Assembly (NCBI GenBank): GCA_945868085.1
Contig: CAMBKF010000013.1
Location: forward strand, 1 to 52,941
DNA: 52,941 bases
Direction of reading: 5' to 3'
Source of the DNA: an uncultured Oscillibacter sp.
GTDB taxonomy: Bacteria > Bacillota > Clostridia > Oscillospirales > Oscillospiraceae
Below the pieces are notes generated by a model. It did no database searches, was not told where the DNA came from, and saw only the letters and a program-made list of their open reading frames with translations. Position 1 is the first letter of the stretch. Each line of letters opens with the position of its first letter. This document shows, one piece after another, positions 1-7,588 of this stretch. Both the position numbers and the translations under genes were made by a program.

Positions 1-107
1 GGTACGACACCAAGGGCACCTGGGATGCCGTTCACGCCCAGGCCAAGGATCTGGACGAGCTCATCAACGAGTTCAACGAGGCCACCGGCCTGCTGAAGAA
101 CCTGTAA
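1..107 (+). CDS. 3' end of an unidentified gene (partial)
   Basis: The reading frame starts at base 3 and gives 34 codons before a TAA at 105-107; the residues end in EATGLLKNL. The codons are strongly G/C-ending, as in neighbouring real genes, and a perfect terminator follows 20 bases later, so this is a genuine C-terminus. The visible part looks like a charged amphipathic helix. I do not recognise the family from this fragment; the start lies outside the window. Confidence 0.75.
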   Translation, partial: YDTKGTWDAVHAQAKDLDELINEFNEATGLLKNL

Positions 108-127
108 GAAATACCCCCACATTCGCC

Positions 128-164
128 GCAGGGGCGGGACAGCCGTCCCGCCCCTGCGATTTTT
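128..164 (+). terminator. intrinsic terminator with REP-like stem
   Basis: Perfect 13-bp stem (128-140 with 145-157), loop AGCC, then a T-rich tail. The stem core GGGGCGGGAC/GTCCCGCCCC resembles the dispersed palindromic repeats elsewhere in the window, so this terminator may derive from such a repeat. Confidence 0.85.
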
Positions 165-175
165 ATTGCAAATAG

Positions 176-739
176 ATGCAGACGAGAAAATCGCTGAGAT
201 TAAAAAAATATGACTATGCCACACCCGGCGCATATTTTGTAACTATGTGTACCAGGGACAAGCGTTGGTTGTTTGGGGAAAACAATTTGTCCCCGTGGTG
301 TAGCCTTGTTTCTGTAGGGCGGGACCCATGTGTCCCGCCGCCTGCAACGACTCCGCCATGCGCTTTGCGGGTCAACATCGTTAGAAAAGTTATATCGGAA
401 TGGATAGGCAAAATACAAAGTAAGTTTCCCAATTGGACAGTAGATAAGTGGGTCGTAATGCCAAATCATATCCACCTTCTTTTACAGCTGCATGCCGGTA
501 ATGCGGCAGGGCACATGGGCCCTGCCCTACAGGATGTTATGCGTTGGTATAAAACCATGACAACAAATGCATGCATACAAGCGGTAAAGGCTGGGAAAAT
601 TAAGCCATTTGAAAAGGCAATTTGGCAAACCAGTTTTTATGACGAAGTTATTCGCGACCAAGCACACTATCTCCGCATCTGGCAATACATCGACACCAAT
701 CCCGCTCGATGGGCGGAGGACGAATATTATATTATTTGA
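176..739 (+). CDS. REP-associated tyrosine transposase (RAYT, Y1_Tnp/IS200-like)
   Basis: The 187-residue protein has the Y1 transposase layout: N-terminal YFVTMCT strand, the metal-binding HUH-type motif in VVMPNHIHLLL (His98, His100), a candidate catalytic tyrosine in RWYK (Tyr125), and the RAYT C-terminal signature SFYDEVIR...YIDTNPARW. RAYTs are known to be single-copy domesticated transposases that act on REP palindromes. Two palindromes of the window's own repeat family lie in frame inside the gene: bases 314-345 (about residues 47-57, VGRDPCVPPPA) and 503-531 (about residues 110-119, NAAGHMGPALQ). Neither segment matches the usual RAYT core, and both fall at loop positions. No clear ribosome site precedes the ATG. 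Codon use is more A/T-rich than the flanks, which fits a mobile origin. Function is likely, but the insertions could have weakened it. Confidence 0.82.
   Translation: MQTRKSLRLKKYDYATPGAYFVTMCTRDKRWLFGENNLSPWCSLVSVGRDPCVPPPATTPPCALRVNIVRKVISEWIGKIQSKFPNWTVDKWVVMPNHIHLLLQLHAGNAAGHMGPALQDVMRWYKTMTTNACIQAVKAGKIKPFEKAIWQTSFYDEVIRDQAHYLRIWQYIDTNPARWAEDEYYII
314..345 (+). repeat. REP-like palindrome inside the RAYT gene (copy 1)
   Basis: Stem GGCGGGAC (318-325) with GTCCCGCC (332-339), loop CCATGT, preceded by TGTAG. The inverted copy at 16224-16249 has the same core with loop ACATGG. Confidence 0.8.
503..531 (-). repeat. REP-like palindrome inside the RAYT gene (copy 2)
   Basis: Stem GGCAGGGC (505-512) with GCCCTGCC (519-526), loop ACATGG, followed by CTACA. 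It is nearly identical, in the opposite orientation, to the intergenic copy at 16265-16291, so this is not ordinary coding sequence of the family. Confidence 0.8.
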
Positions 740-751
740 GGAGAACACACT

Positions 752-1993
752 ATGAAAAACGTAAAATACGGCAAGTGCGTCCGCTGCGGCAAGACCTATG
801 AGGCCACTCCCGACCTGACCAACTGCGAGTGCGGCGGCATTCTGGACATCGTATACGATTACGATTACATCAAGTCCGTCCTCACTAAGGAGAAGCTGGC
901 CCAGCGGGAGAACCGCTCCATGTGGCGCTACCGGGAGCTGCTGCCCGTGGAGGAGACCACCCCCGACACCCCCCTGCGTGTGGGCTGGAGCCCCCTGTAC
1001 GAGGAGCCCAAGTTGGCCGAGATGCTGGGCATCAAGCGCCTGTGGGTGAAGGACGACGGCCAGAATCCCACCGCCTCTCTGAAGGACCGCGCCAGCGCCA
1101 TGGCCGTGGCCAAGGCCTATGAGGCCGGCGCCAAGACCATCGCCTGCTCCTCCACCGGCAACGCCGCCTCCTCTCTGGCCGGCAACGCCGCCGCCGCAGG
1201 CTTCAAGACCTATATTTTCGTACCTGAGCGCGCCCCCAAGGGCAAGGTGGCCCAGCTGATGATCTTCGGTGCCAACGTCATCTCCGTGAAGGGCAACTAT
1301 GAGGAGACCTTCAAGATGTCCGCCGAGGCCATTGAGAAGTACGGCTGGTATAACCGCAACGCCGCCATCAACCCCTACCTCTCCGAGGGCAAGAAGACCG
1401 TGGCCCTGGAGATCGCCGAACAGCTGAACTGGGAGATGCCCGACTATCTGGCCATCTCCGTGGGTGACGGCTGCACCATCGCCGGCGTGTGGAAGGGCTT
1501 CAAGGACCTGTACGCCATCGGCTTTATCGATAAGCTGCCCCGGCTGATCTCTGCCCAGTCCTACGGCTGCTATCCCATCAATCGGGCCATCCAGGAGAAT
1601 AAGCCCTGGGAGCCCATGGAGGAGAACACCATTGCCGACTCCATCTCCGTGGGCGTGCCCCGGAACGCCGATAAGGCCCTGGCCGCCATTCGTGAGTCCA
1701 ATGGTATCGCCGTCTGCGTCACCGATGAGGAGATCCTGGCCGCTCAGCGCCTGCTGGGCCGCACCTGCGGCGTGTTCGGTGAGCCTGCGGGCGTTACCGG
1801 CGCGGCGGCTCTGAAGAAGGCCTGTGAGGAGGGCCTCATTGAGAAGGATGCTACCGTGGTATCCGTCGTCACCGGCAACGGCCTGAAGGACGTGGCCAAC
1901 GCCATCAAGTCCGCCGGTGAGCCTCTGCATATCGAGCCGGACCTGGACCTCATGGTCAAGGGCTTCGCCGAGCGCGGCGTGACCGTGGAGTAA
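752..1993 (+). CDS. thrC: threonine synthase
   Basis: This PLP fold-type II enzyme of 413 residues converts O-phosphohomoserine to threonine. The N-terminus carries a small zinc-ribbon-like segment with Cys9, Cys12, Cys25 and Cys27. The PLP lysine is Lys111 in NPTASLKDRA, and the phosphate-binding loop is SSTGNAASSLAG near residues 133-144. A late GNGLKDV segment fits the family C-terminus. GAGGAG precedes the ATG at good spacing. The gene sits 12 bases after the transposase and ends in a 15-bp terminator, so it is probably expressed alone or with an upstream promoter. Threonine synthase is much the best call; a related pyridoxal lyase such as cysteate synthase is the main alternative. Confidence 0.9.
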   Translation: MKNVKYGKCVRCGKTYEATPDLTNCECGGILDIVYDYDYIKSVLTKEKLAQRENRSMWRYRELLPVEETTPDTPLRVGWSPLYEEPKLAEMLGIKRLWVKDDGQNPTASLKDRASAMAVAKAYEAGAKTIACSSTGNAASSLAGNAAAAGFKTYIFVPERAPKGKVAQLMIFGANVISVKGNYEETFKMSAEAIEKYGWYNRNAAINPYLSEGKKTVALEIAEQLNWEMPDYLAISVGDGCTIAGVWKGFKDLYAIGFIDKLPRLISAQSYGCYPINRAIQENKPWEPMEENTIADSISVGVPRNADKALAAIRESNGIAVCVTDEEILAAQRLLGRTCGVFGEPAGVTGAAALKKACEEGLIEKDATVVSVVTGNGLKDVANAIKSAGEPLHIEPDLDLMVKGFAERGVTVE

Positions 1994-2013
1994 GAATAGT
2001 AATTAGATATGTA

Positions 2014-2053
2014 GCAAACCGCTCCGGCATAGGCCGGAGCGGTTTGCTTTCTT
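2014..2053 (+). terminator. intrinsic terminator after thrC
   Basis: Perfect 15-bp stem (2014-2028 with 2033-2047), loop ATAG, then TTTCTT. Confidence 0.92.
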
Positions 2054-2061
2054 AAAATGTG

Positions 2062-2265
2062 TCAATAAAAATTTTTGCCTTCTTTGTAAGCCCTGCGGCA
2101 CTGATTTAAAGACATGAAATTACCGCAGCCGGCCCAATCTGGATAATCAGCCTGTACAATGTCATTTACCCATCCACAAACAGGACATTCTTCAAAGGGC
2201 TCCTTAAACATATATTTTCCGCAAACGGGACACATAAATTCATGCGGCTCCTTACCTTTATCCAT
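2062..2265 (-). CDS. CPCC-type cysteine-rich small protein
   Basis: A 67-residue protein with two CPVCG knuckles (CPVCGKYMF and CPVCGWVND) followed by DYPDWAGCGNFMSLNQCRRAY. This matches the Cys_rich_CPCC family, small zinc-binding proteins of unknown role often found near mobile or toxin-type genes. The ribosome site AGAGGTGA sits 8 bases before the ATG. It is transcribed towards thrC and has no operon partner. The A/T-rich codons differ from the neighbours, suggesting acquisition. No enzymatic function can be inferred. Confidence 0.8.
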   Translation of the reverse strand: MDKGKEPHEFMCPVCGKYMFKEPFEECPVCGWVNDIVQADYPDWAGCGNFMSLNQCRRAYKEGKNFY

Positions 2266-2304
2266 ACAGATTCACCTCTTGCTTCTCAAATGTACTGCAG
2301 GTAG

Positions 2305-2976
2305 TTAAAAAACTACATAAGTGTTTGCGTGCAGACTACCCGCTATGACTCGATTACCCTGGGCAATAAGGGGGGCAGAAAGCTGACACGCCAGGGAAAG
2401 ACGGACGGCATCATCCGCCTGGTTGAGAAAATAGGTGTCCGCCAGATGCTCCCGCACCAGCGCCCGGGCCACCCGCTCCGGCGTTGCCTCGTCCTCCGGG
2501 GCGCAGCCCGCCATAGGGCAGAACAGCTCCGGCCGGTGTACCGTTTCCGCCACCGGATGGTGCAGCCCCGACAGCCCCACTACACAGATGACCTGCCGGG
2601 CGCACGCCGGGATCACCGGCTCATGGCCCGCGTGGGCCTTCAGGGGTAACTGCCGGGAGCCGTCCGCCTCCACCAGTACATAGTCTGCCAGGGAAGCCAA
2701 AACTTCATAGTCGATCCCGCAGTCTACCAATTTCCCAATGGGAGAGCGTCCGGCGGCGCAGACGATGGGATGCTTTGCCAGTGCTTCCCGCAGCGCTTCC
2801 TCCGTGGGATCCAGCACCGTGGGCAGATCCGCGTAGCCCTGGAAGTGGGTGCTGGTACACAGCAGCACCCGCCTCGGCAGCTCATCCGCCAAGGTGCGCA
2901 GCAGGGTGGTTTTTCCGCCGCTGCCTATGATGGCCGTAACGCCTTTTTGAATGCCCAGCAGGGGAGCGAGCTCCAT
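2305..2976 (-). CDS. yqeC: YqeC, selenium-dependent hydroxylase accessory protein
   Basis: A 223-residue putative NTPase with a P-loop GSGGKTT near the N-terminus, then CTSTH, VLVEADGSRQLPLKAH and a late ADTYFLNQAD segment, all typical of the YqeC family. The family is linked by gene neighbourhood to selenium-dependent molybdenum hydroxylases (xanthine dehydrogenase and purine hydroxylase types) and is thought to help prepare the labile selenium-containing cofactor. I chose the ATG at 2976 because AGGAGG lies 8 bases ahead; the in-frame GTG at 2985 abuts that site. The gene is divergent from yqeB, about 115 bases away. No hydroxylase structural gene is visible in the window. Confidence 0.85.
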   Translation of the reverse strand: MELAPLLGIQKGVTAIIGSGGKTTLLRTLADELPRRVLLCTSTHFQGYADLPTVLDPTEEALREALAKHPIVCAAGRSPIGKLVDCGIDYEVLASLADYVLVEADGSRQLPLKAHAGHEPVIPACARQVICVVGLSGLHHPVAETVHRPELFCPMAGCAPEDEATPERVARALVREHLADTYFLNQADDAVRLSLACQLSAPLIAQGNRVIAGSLHANTYVVF

Positions 2977-3090
2977 CTCCGCCACCTCCTTTTTTTACAC
3001 TAGTATACCCCACCGGCGGCCCATTGTCCAGTTGACACGGCCCGCACAAGCGGGTAAAATAGCCATAAGAAAAAGAAAGTAGGGATTCTT

Positions 3091-3882
3091 ATGGCCATTT
3101 TGATCCGCGGCGCCGGGGATATTGCCACGGGCATCGCCCTGCGGCTCCACCGCTCGGGTTTTCAGATCGTTATGACAGACCTGCCCCAGCCCACCTCCAT
3201 CCGCCGCACCGTGTGTTTTTCCGAGGCCCTGCGCCTGGGCCAGGTGATGGTGGAGGATGTCCGGGCCCGGCGCGCAGCCACAGCCCGGGAGGCTCTGGAC
3301 ATCGCCGCCGCGGGGGATATTGCCGTGCTGGCGGACCCGGACTGCGCCCTGCTGCCCCAGCTGCACCCGGCGGCCCTGGTGGACGCCATCCTGGCCAAGC
3401 ATAACCTGGGCACCCGCCGGGACATGGCCCCGGTGGTCATCGCCGTGGGCCCCGGCTTCACCGCCGGAGAGGACTGTCACGCCGCCGTGGAGACCATGCG
3501 TGGCCACACCCTGGGCCGGGTCCTCTACCACGGCTCGCCCATCCCCAATACCGGCGTTCCCGGCATCATCGGCGGCTACGGCGCCGAGCGGGTGCTGCGG
3601 TCCCCGGCGGCAGGGGTGTTTGAACCGAAAATGGAGATCGGCCAGATGGTGAAAACCGGGGAAGTGGCGGCGATGGTGAATGGCCAGCCCATGCTCTGCA
3701 CCATCGATGGCTGCCTGCGCGGCCTGCTGCAGGGAGGGCTCACGGTGCCTGCCGGTATGAAGTGCGGGGACATCGATCCCCGGTGCAAGCAGTCCCACTG
3801 CTTCCAGGCGTCGGATAAGGCCCTGGCCGTAGGCGGCGGTGTGCTGGAGGCGCTGCTGCACTTCGGCTGCCGGCCGGATTGA
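3091..3882 (+). CDS. yqeB: YqeB, selenium-dependent molybdenum cofactor protein (EF2563 family)
   Basis: A 263-residue protein beginning ILIRGAGDIATGIALRL, a Rossmann-like nucleotide-binding start, with a C-terminal lipoyl/biotin-like stretch (SPAAGVFEPKMEIGQMVKTGEVAA) and the family feature GMKCGDIDPR. EF2563/YqeB proteins accompany selenium-dependent molybdenum hydroxylases and are assigned to selenation or maturation of the molybdenum cofactor. The divergent pairing with yqeC supports the assignment. A 15-bp terminator follows within 14 bases. Family call is firm; the biochemical step is inference. Confidence 0.87.
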   Translation: MAILIRGAGDIATGIALRLHRSGFQIVMTDLPQPTSIRRTVCFSEALRLGQVMVEDVRARRAATAREALDIAAAGDIAVLADPDCALLPQLHPAALVDAILAKHNLGTRRDMAPVVIAVGPGFTAGEDCHAAVETMRGHTLGRVLYHGSPIPNTGVPGIIGGYGAERVLRSPAAGVFEPKMEIGQMVKTGEVAAMVNGQPMLCTIDGCLRGLLQGGLTVPAGMKCGDIDPRCKQSHCFQASDKALAVGGGVLEALLHFGCRPD

Positions 3883-3895
3883 GTAAAAGTCAAGT

Positions 3896-3929
3896 AAAAA
3901 ATGTCTGCCGTTTCCGGCAGACATTTTTT
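3896..3929. terminator. bidirectional terminator between yqeB and the membrane gene
   Basis: Stem 3896-3910 with 3915-3929 (A-tract, TGTCTGCCG), loop TTTC; A-run and T-run on the two sides serve both convergent genes. Confidence 0.93.
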
Positions 3930-4572
3930 ATCGTATAAGCATCCCCGCTCCCACCAGAACGCAGCCCAGCAGGAAAAACAGGACCAGCAGCGCCGCCGCG
4001 TTGCGCAGGAATTTCTTCCAGCCCAGCCGCTTCAGATCCATGAACGCATAGGGATACAGCAGCCCTGTGTGGCCGATGGGCTTTCCGCCGGTGGCCCGCA
4101 GCAGGGCGTAGGCGGTGTAGGCCAGGGGCAGCGCCAGCCACCACACGGCGCACAGCAGGGAAAGCCCCGTTTTGTCCGCCAAAAACAGCCATTGGGCCAC
4201 CACCAGCAGCGGGGTCAGATAATGCACACAGATGTTGCCGAAGCTGCCGCCGAAGTCGGCAAATTTCTGCCCCTTGCGTTTTTGCTCGGGCACCAGCACA
4301 AATTGATAGATCAGGTGCGTTACCCAGATGTACAGAGCCATAGCGCAGGAGAGCCGCACGTCGGTCAGAACCGCCCACAGCCGCCCTCCGGGCCAGAAGC
4401 CTGCGCAAAACAGCAGCAGCTCATACACCGTCAGCAGGAGGTTGCTCTGATTGGTGTAAAAGCAGAACATCCCCGCCCGGATCCGCCCCCTGGGGATGAG
4501 CTGCGAGTGCAGCAAAAGCCCCACGGTATTCAGTAAAAAGAGAAACAGAGCCGAAAGCTGTAAGCCGGACAT
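3928..4572 (-). CDS. Pr6Pr family six-helix membrane protein
   Basis: A 214-residue integral membrane protein with about six hydrophobic segments. The signatures FYTNQSNLLL, HYLTPLLVVAQWL, LPLAYTAYAL and YPYAFMD match the Pr6Pr (FAR-17a/AIG1-like) membrane family. Family members have no established substrate in bacteria. It lies 13 bases downstream of the phosphoesterase gene on the same strand, so the two probably form an operon ending at the bidirectional terminator, whose stem touches the stop codon. No signal peptide beyond the first helix. Confidence 0.75.
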   Translation of the reverse strand: MSGLQLSALFLFLLNTVGLLLHSQLIPRGRIRAGMFCFYTNQSNLLLTVYELLLFCAGFWPGGRLWAVLTDVRLSCAMALYIWVTHLIYQFVLVPEQKRKGQKFADFGGSFGNICVHYLTPLLVVAQWLFLADKTGLSLLCAVWWLALPLAYTAYALLRATGGKPIGHTGLLYPYAFMDLKRLGWKKFLRNAAALLVLFFLLGCVLVGAGMLIR

Positions 4573-4585
4573 TTCGCACCCTCCC

Positions 4586-5050
4586 TTATATCCGATAGGT
4601 GGAGCAGTCCACCCGGCCGTCTGTGATGGTTATGATGCCGTAGGTGCGGGGATCGCCCCGACCGACGGATCCGGGGTTCATGACCCACAGCGTCCCGTCA
4701 TAGTCCACCAGCGGCCGGTGGGTGTGGCCGAACAGCAGGATCTGCGCGCCCATCTCCCGGGCGGCGTAAATGGCCGACAGGGTGCTGGCCTTTACATTCC
4801 TTGTGTGGCCGTGCATCATCAGGATGCGCACGCCGTCGTATTCCGTGAGCACCTCCGGGGCGTCCACCGCACCCCAGTCGCAGTTGCCGGGGACGCCTTG
4901 CATAGGGATAGCCGGGAACTGCCGGTGCAGCGCCTCCGTATCCCGCTGGCAGTCGCCCAGGTGCAGGATGATGTTTGGGTCCGTCAGCTCCACGCACCGG
5001 GCCATATTTTCCACATTTCCGTGGGAATCCGATAAGACTAAGATACGCAT
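4586..5050 (-). CDS. YfcE/MJ0936-type metallophosphoesterase
   Basis: A 154-residue calcineurin-like phosphoesterase with the complete set of metal ligands: SDSHGN (Asp8, His10), HLGDC, GNCD, MHGH and GHTH, ending with MNPGS. Such proteins hydrolyse phosphodiesters in vitro; physiological substrates are mostly unknown. The frame is open far upstream, but the ATG at 5050 begins exactly at the family start MRILVLSDSH and has AAGAGG ahead. It is divergent from the Smr gene and cotranscribed with the Pr6Pr gene. A second phosphoesterase of the same type lies at 7585-8130. Confidence 0.9.
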   Translation of the reverse strand: MRILVLSDSHGNVENMARCVELTDPNIILHLGDCQRDTEALHRQFPAIPMQGVPGNCDWGAVDAPEVLTEYDGVRILMMHGHTRNVKASTLSAIYAAREMGAQILLFGHTHRPLVDYDGTLWVMNPGSVGRGDPRTYGIITITDGRVDCSTYRI

Positions 5051-5148
5051 TTTTGACCTCTTAAAATAGTATACCCGGATTATACAAGGAAACAGTTGAA
5101 AAAGCAATGATTTCCGGCTACAATAGGGAAAGAAAGGGGGCGGCGCCC

Positions 5149-5394
5149 ATGTATGAGAGCATAGTGAGGCTGGACCTCCACGGCAAAAACGCCTATCAGG
5201 CCCGGGTGGCCCTGGACGTGGCCCTGCGCCGGGCCAGGAGCGGCACCTATCGCATCCGCTGCATCCACGGCTGCCACGGCGGCACGGTGCTGCGGGATAT
5301 GATCCGCGGGGAATACGCCCGGCACCCCCGGGTGATCCGTCTGGAAGTGAGCGCTGACGGCGGCACCACGGACCTGGTGCTGCGGGAGCTGTAA
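5149..5394 (+). CDS. stand-alone Smr domain protein
   Basis: An 81-residue protein consisting of one Smr (small MutS-related) domain: LDLHGKNAYQARVALD, IRCIHGCHGGTVLRDMI, ending in a hydrophobic strand. LDLHG and IHGxGxG are the family's nucleic-acid-binding and nuclease motifs. Single Smr domains act on RNA or branched DNA in other bacteria; the target here is unknown. An upstream in-frame ATG at 5107 exists, but AAAGGGGG precedes the ATG at 5149 and the domain begins there. It leads directly into the nitrilase gene (12-base gap). Confidence 0.82.
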   Translation: MYESIVRLDLHGKNAYQARVALDVALRRARSGTYRIRCIHGCHGGTVLRDMIRGEYARHPRVIRLEVSADGGTTDLVLREL

Positions 5395-5406
5395 GGAGAG
5401 ATAAAG

Positions 5407-6234
5407 ATGAAAAATACCTTGACCATCGCCCAGGTGCAGATGTCCGTGACCCGGGATAAGGGGGAGAATATCGCCGCGGCCTGCCGCCTGATCCGCTGGG
5501 CTGCACAGCAGGGGGCGGAGCTTGCCATGCTGCCGGAAATGTTCTGCTGCCCCTATGAAAACAGCGCCTTCCGGCCCTATGGAGAGCCCCTGGGCGGCCC
5601 GGCTCAGCAGGCCCTTTCTGACCTGGCCAGGGAGCTGGGGATCTGGATCGTCGGCGGTTCCGTACCGGAGCTGGAGGGGGAGCGGGTGTATAATACCTCC
5701 TTCGTCTATGACGATACCGGCCGCCAGGTGGCCCGGCACCGGAAGATGCACCTGTTCGACATCAGCGTAGAGGGAGGCCAGAGCTTCCGGGAGTCCGATA
5801 CCCTGTCCCCGGGGAATGACGTGACCGTGTTTGACTCTCCCTGGGGCAAGCTGGGCCTTTGCATCTGCTTTGACCTGCGGTTTGAGGAGCTGGCAAGGGT
5901 CATGACCCTGCAGGGCGCCCGGGCCATTTTCGTCCCGGCGGCCTTCAATATGACCACCGGCCCCGCCCATTGGGAGCTGCTGTTCCGCCAAAGGGCGGTG
6001 GATAACCAGCTGTTCACCGTCGGCACCTCTCCGGCCCGGAACGAACAGGAGACCTATGTGGCCTGGGGCCACTCCGTGGTCTGCGATCCCTGGGGCAGCG
6101 TTCTGCACCAGTGCGGGGCGGGGGAGGAGCTGGCTGTGACGACCCTGGACCTTAAACGGGTGGAGTCCGTGCGCCGGCAGCTGCCTATTCTCTCCGCCCG
6201 GCGGGAAGATGTATATTCCATCGGTCTGAAGTGA
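5407..6234 (+). CDS. carbon-nitrogen hydrolase, omega-amidase (Nit2) type
   Basis: A 275-residue nitrilase-superfamily enzyme with a complete catalytic triad: Glu44 (MLPEMF), Lys113 (RHRKMHLFD) and Cys154 (GLCICFDLRFEE). The KMHLFDI sequence and the R-F-E-E after the nucleophile match omega-amidases, which deaminate alpha-ketoglutaramate or alpha-ketosuccinamate. It sits just ahead of an aminotransferase, a sensible pairing because transamination of glutamine or asparagine produces such substrates. GGAGAG precedes the ATG. Specificity is inferred from motifs and context. Confidence 0.85.
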   Translation: MKNTLTIAQVQMSVTRDKGENIAAACRLIRWAAQQGAELAMLPEMFCCPYENSAFRPYGEPLGGPAQQALSDLARELGIWIVGGSVPELEGERVYNTSFVYDDTGRQVARHRKMHLFDISVEGGQSFRESDTLSPGNDVTVFDSPWGKLGLCICFDLRFEELARVMTLQGARAIFVPAAFNMTTGPAHWELLFRQRAVDNQLFTVGTSPARNEQETYVAWGHSVVCDPWGSVLHQCGAGEELAVTTLDLKRVESVRRQLPILSARREDVYSIGLK

Positions 6235-6258
6235 GGGAAAGTCTGTGCTATTTATCTC

Positions 6259-6287
6259 TTGCGGCACATTTGCACCCATGATATAAT
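6259..6287 (+). promoter_or_regulatory. sigma-A promoter of the aminotransferase gene
   Basis: TTGCGG at 6259-6264, 17-base spacer, perfect TATAAT at 6282-6287. AAGGAGG follows just before the ATG. Confidence 0.75.
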
Positions 6288-6316
6288 CAATAAAACTCTG
6301 TAAGGAGGAAGGAAAT

Positions 6317-7588
6317 ATGAAATACACCGAAATGACCGCCCAGCAGCGTCAGGCGGAGTACGCCGCCGTGCTGGCGGACTACGAAAAGCAGAAGGCTCTG
6401 GGGCTGAAGCTGAACATGGCCCGGGGCAAGCCCAGCAAGGCGCAGCTGGACATGGTCACGGAGATAAGCAATATTCTGGTAAAGCCCGAGGACTTTATCT
6501 CTGACGGTATCGACAGCCGCAACTATGGCAATGTGGACGGCCTGCCCGCCGCTAAGGCCCTGTTTGCGGAGATCCTGGGCTGCAAGCCGGAGCAGTGCTT
6601 CGTGGGCGGCAACGCCAGCCTGCAGCTGATGTATGACGCTATTTCCAAGGCCTATACCCATGGCCTGCTCCATTCCGAGAAGCCCTGGAGCAAGCTGGAA
6701 AAGGTGAAGTGGCTGTGTCCCGCCCCCGGCTATGACCGGCATTTCAAGGTGACCCAGTCCCTGGGCGCGGAGCTTATTACCGTGCCCATGACGGAAAACG
6801 GCCCGGATATGGACGTGGTGGAGGAGCTTATCAAGGATCCCGCCGTGAAGGGTATGTGGAACGTGCCCAAGTACTCCAACCCCGATGGTATTGTTTATTC
6901 CAATGAGACCATTCGCCGCATCGCCGCCATGAAGCCGGCGGCCCCGGACTTCATGCTCATGTGGGATAACGCCTACTGCATCCATGAGTTTGAGGGTGAA
7001 TTTGTCCCCTTTGCCGATATCCTCTCCCTCTGTGCCGAAAACGGCAACGCCGACATGGTGTATGAGTTTGCCTCCACCAGCAAGGTCACCTTCCCCGGCG
7101 CGGGCGTGGCCGTCATGGCCACCAGCGAGGCAAACCTGGCCTATCTCAATAAGATTATCAATGTCCAGACCATCGGCTACGATAAGGTCAACCAGCTGCG
7201 CCATGTGAAGTATCTGCAGAATAAGGCGCATACCCTGGCTCTGATGCAGCGCCACGCGGCCATTCTGCGGCCCAAGTTCCACGCTGTGCTGGACGCACTG
7301 GACAGCGAGATCGCGCCCCTGGGCATCGGCTCCTGGAAGCGGCCTGTAGGCGGCTATTTCATCTCCTATAACGCCATGCCCGGCACGGCCAAGCGTGCCC
7401 TGGCTCTGTGCAAGGAGGCAGGCGTCACCATGACCGGCGCCGGCGCCACGTTCCCCTATGGCGTGGATCCCCAGGACAGCAACATCCGCATTGCTCCCTC
7501 TCTGCCCCCGGTGGAGGAGCTGCAGCAGGCCATTGCCATCTTCTGCCTGTGCGTGAAGCTGGCCGCGCTGGAGAAGCTGGGCGTATGA
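6317..7588 (+). CDS. PLP-dependent aminotransferase, aspartate-aminotransferase type (PF12897-like)
   Basis: A 423-residue fold-type I enzyme. The PLP lysine is Lys256 (FASTSKVTFPGAG); the ring-binding aspartate and tyrosine lie in WDNAY (residues 216-220), and the NVPKYSNPDG motif carries the expected asparagine. The overall pattern (LNMARGKPS, RNYGNVDGL, PAPGYDRHF) matches the Asp_aminotransf/AspC4-like group, in which several members use aspartate or related amino acids. It has its own promoter and overlaps the phosphoesterase start by ATGA, so the two are translationally coupled. Substrate specificity cannot be read from sequence. Confidence 0.87.
   Translation: MKYTEMTAQQRQAEYAAVLADYEKQKALGLKLNMARGKPSKAQLDMVTEISNILVKPEDFISDGIDSRNYGNVDGLPAAKALFAEILGCKPEQCFVGGNASLQLMYDAISKAYTHGLLHSEKPWSKLEKVKWLCPAPGYDRHFKVTQSLGAELITVPMTENGPDMDVVEELIKDPAVKGMWNVPKYSNPDGIVYSNETIRRIAAMKPAAPDFMLMWDNAYCIHEFEGEFVPFADILSLCAENGNADMVYEFASTSKVTFPGAGVAVMATSEANLAYLNKIINVQTIGYDKVNQLRHVKYLQNKAHTLALMQRHAAILRPKFHAVLDALDSEIAPLGIGSWKRPVGGYFISYNAMPGTAKRALALCKEAGVTMTGAGATFPYGVDPQDSNIRIAPSLPPVEELQQAIAIFCLCVKLAALEKLGV

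Noticed and set aside
527-1930. 467-codon minus-strand open frame opposite thrC
   Set aside because: It mirrors the third-position G/C bias of thrC, is low-complexity (Gly, Leu, His, Gln) and has no motif; similar shadows oppose pckA (13905-15539), addB (24431-26263) and other genes.
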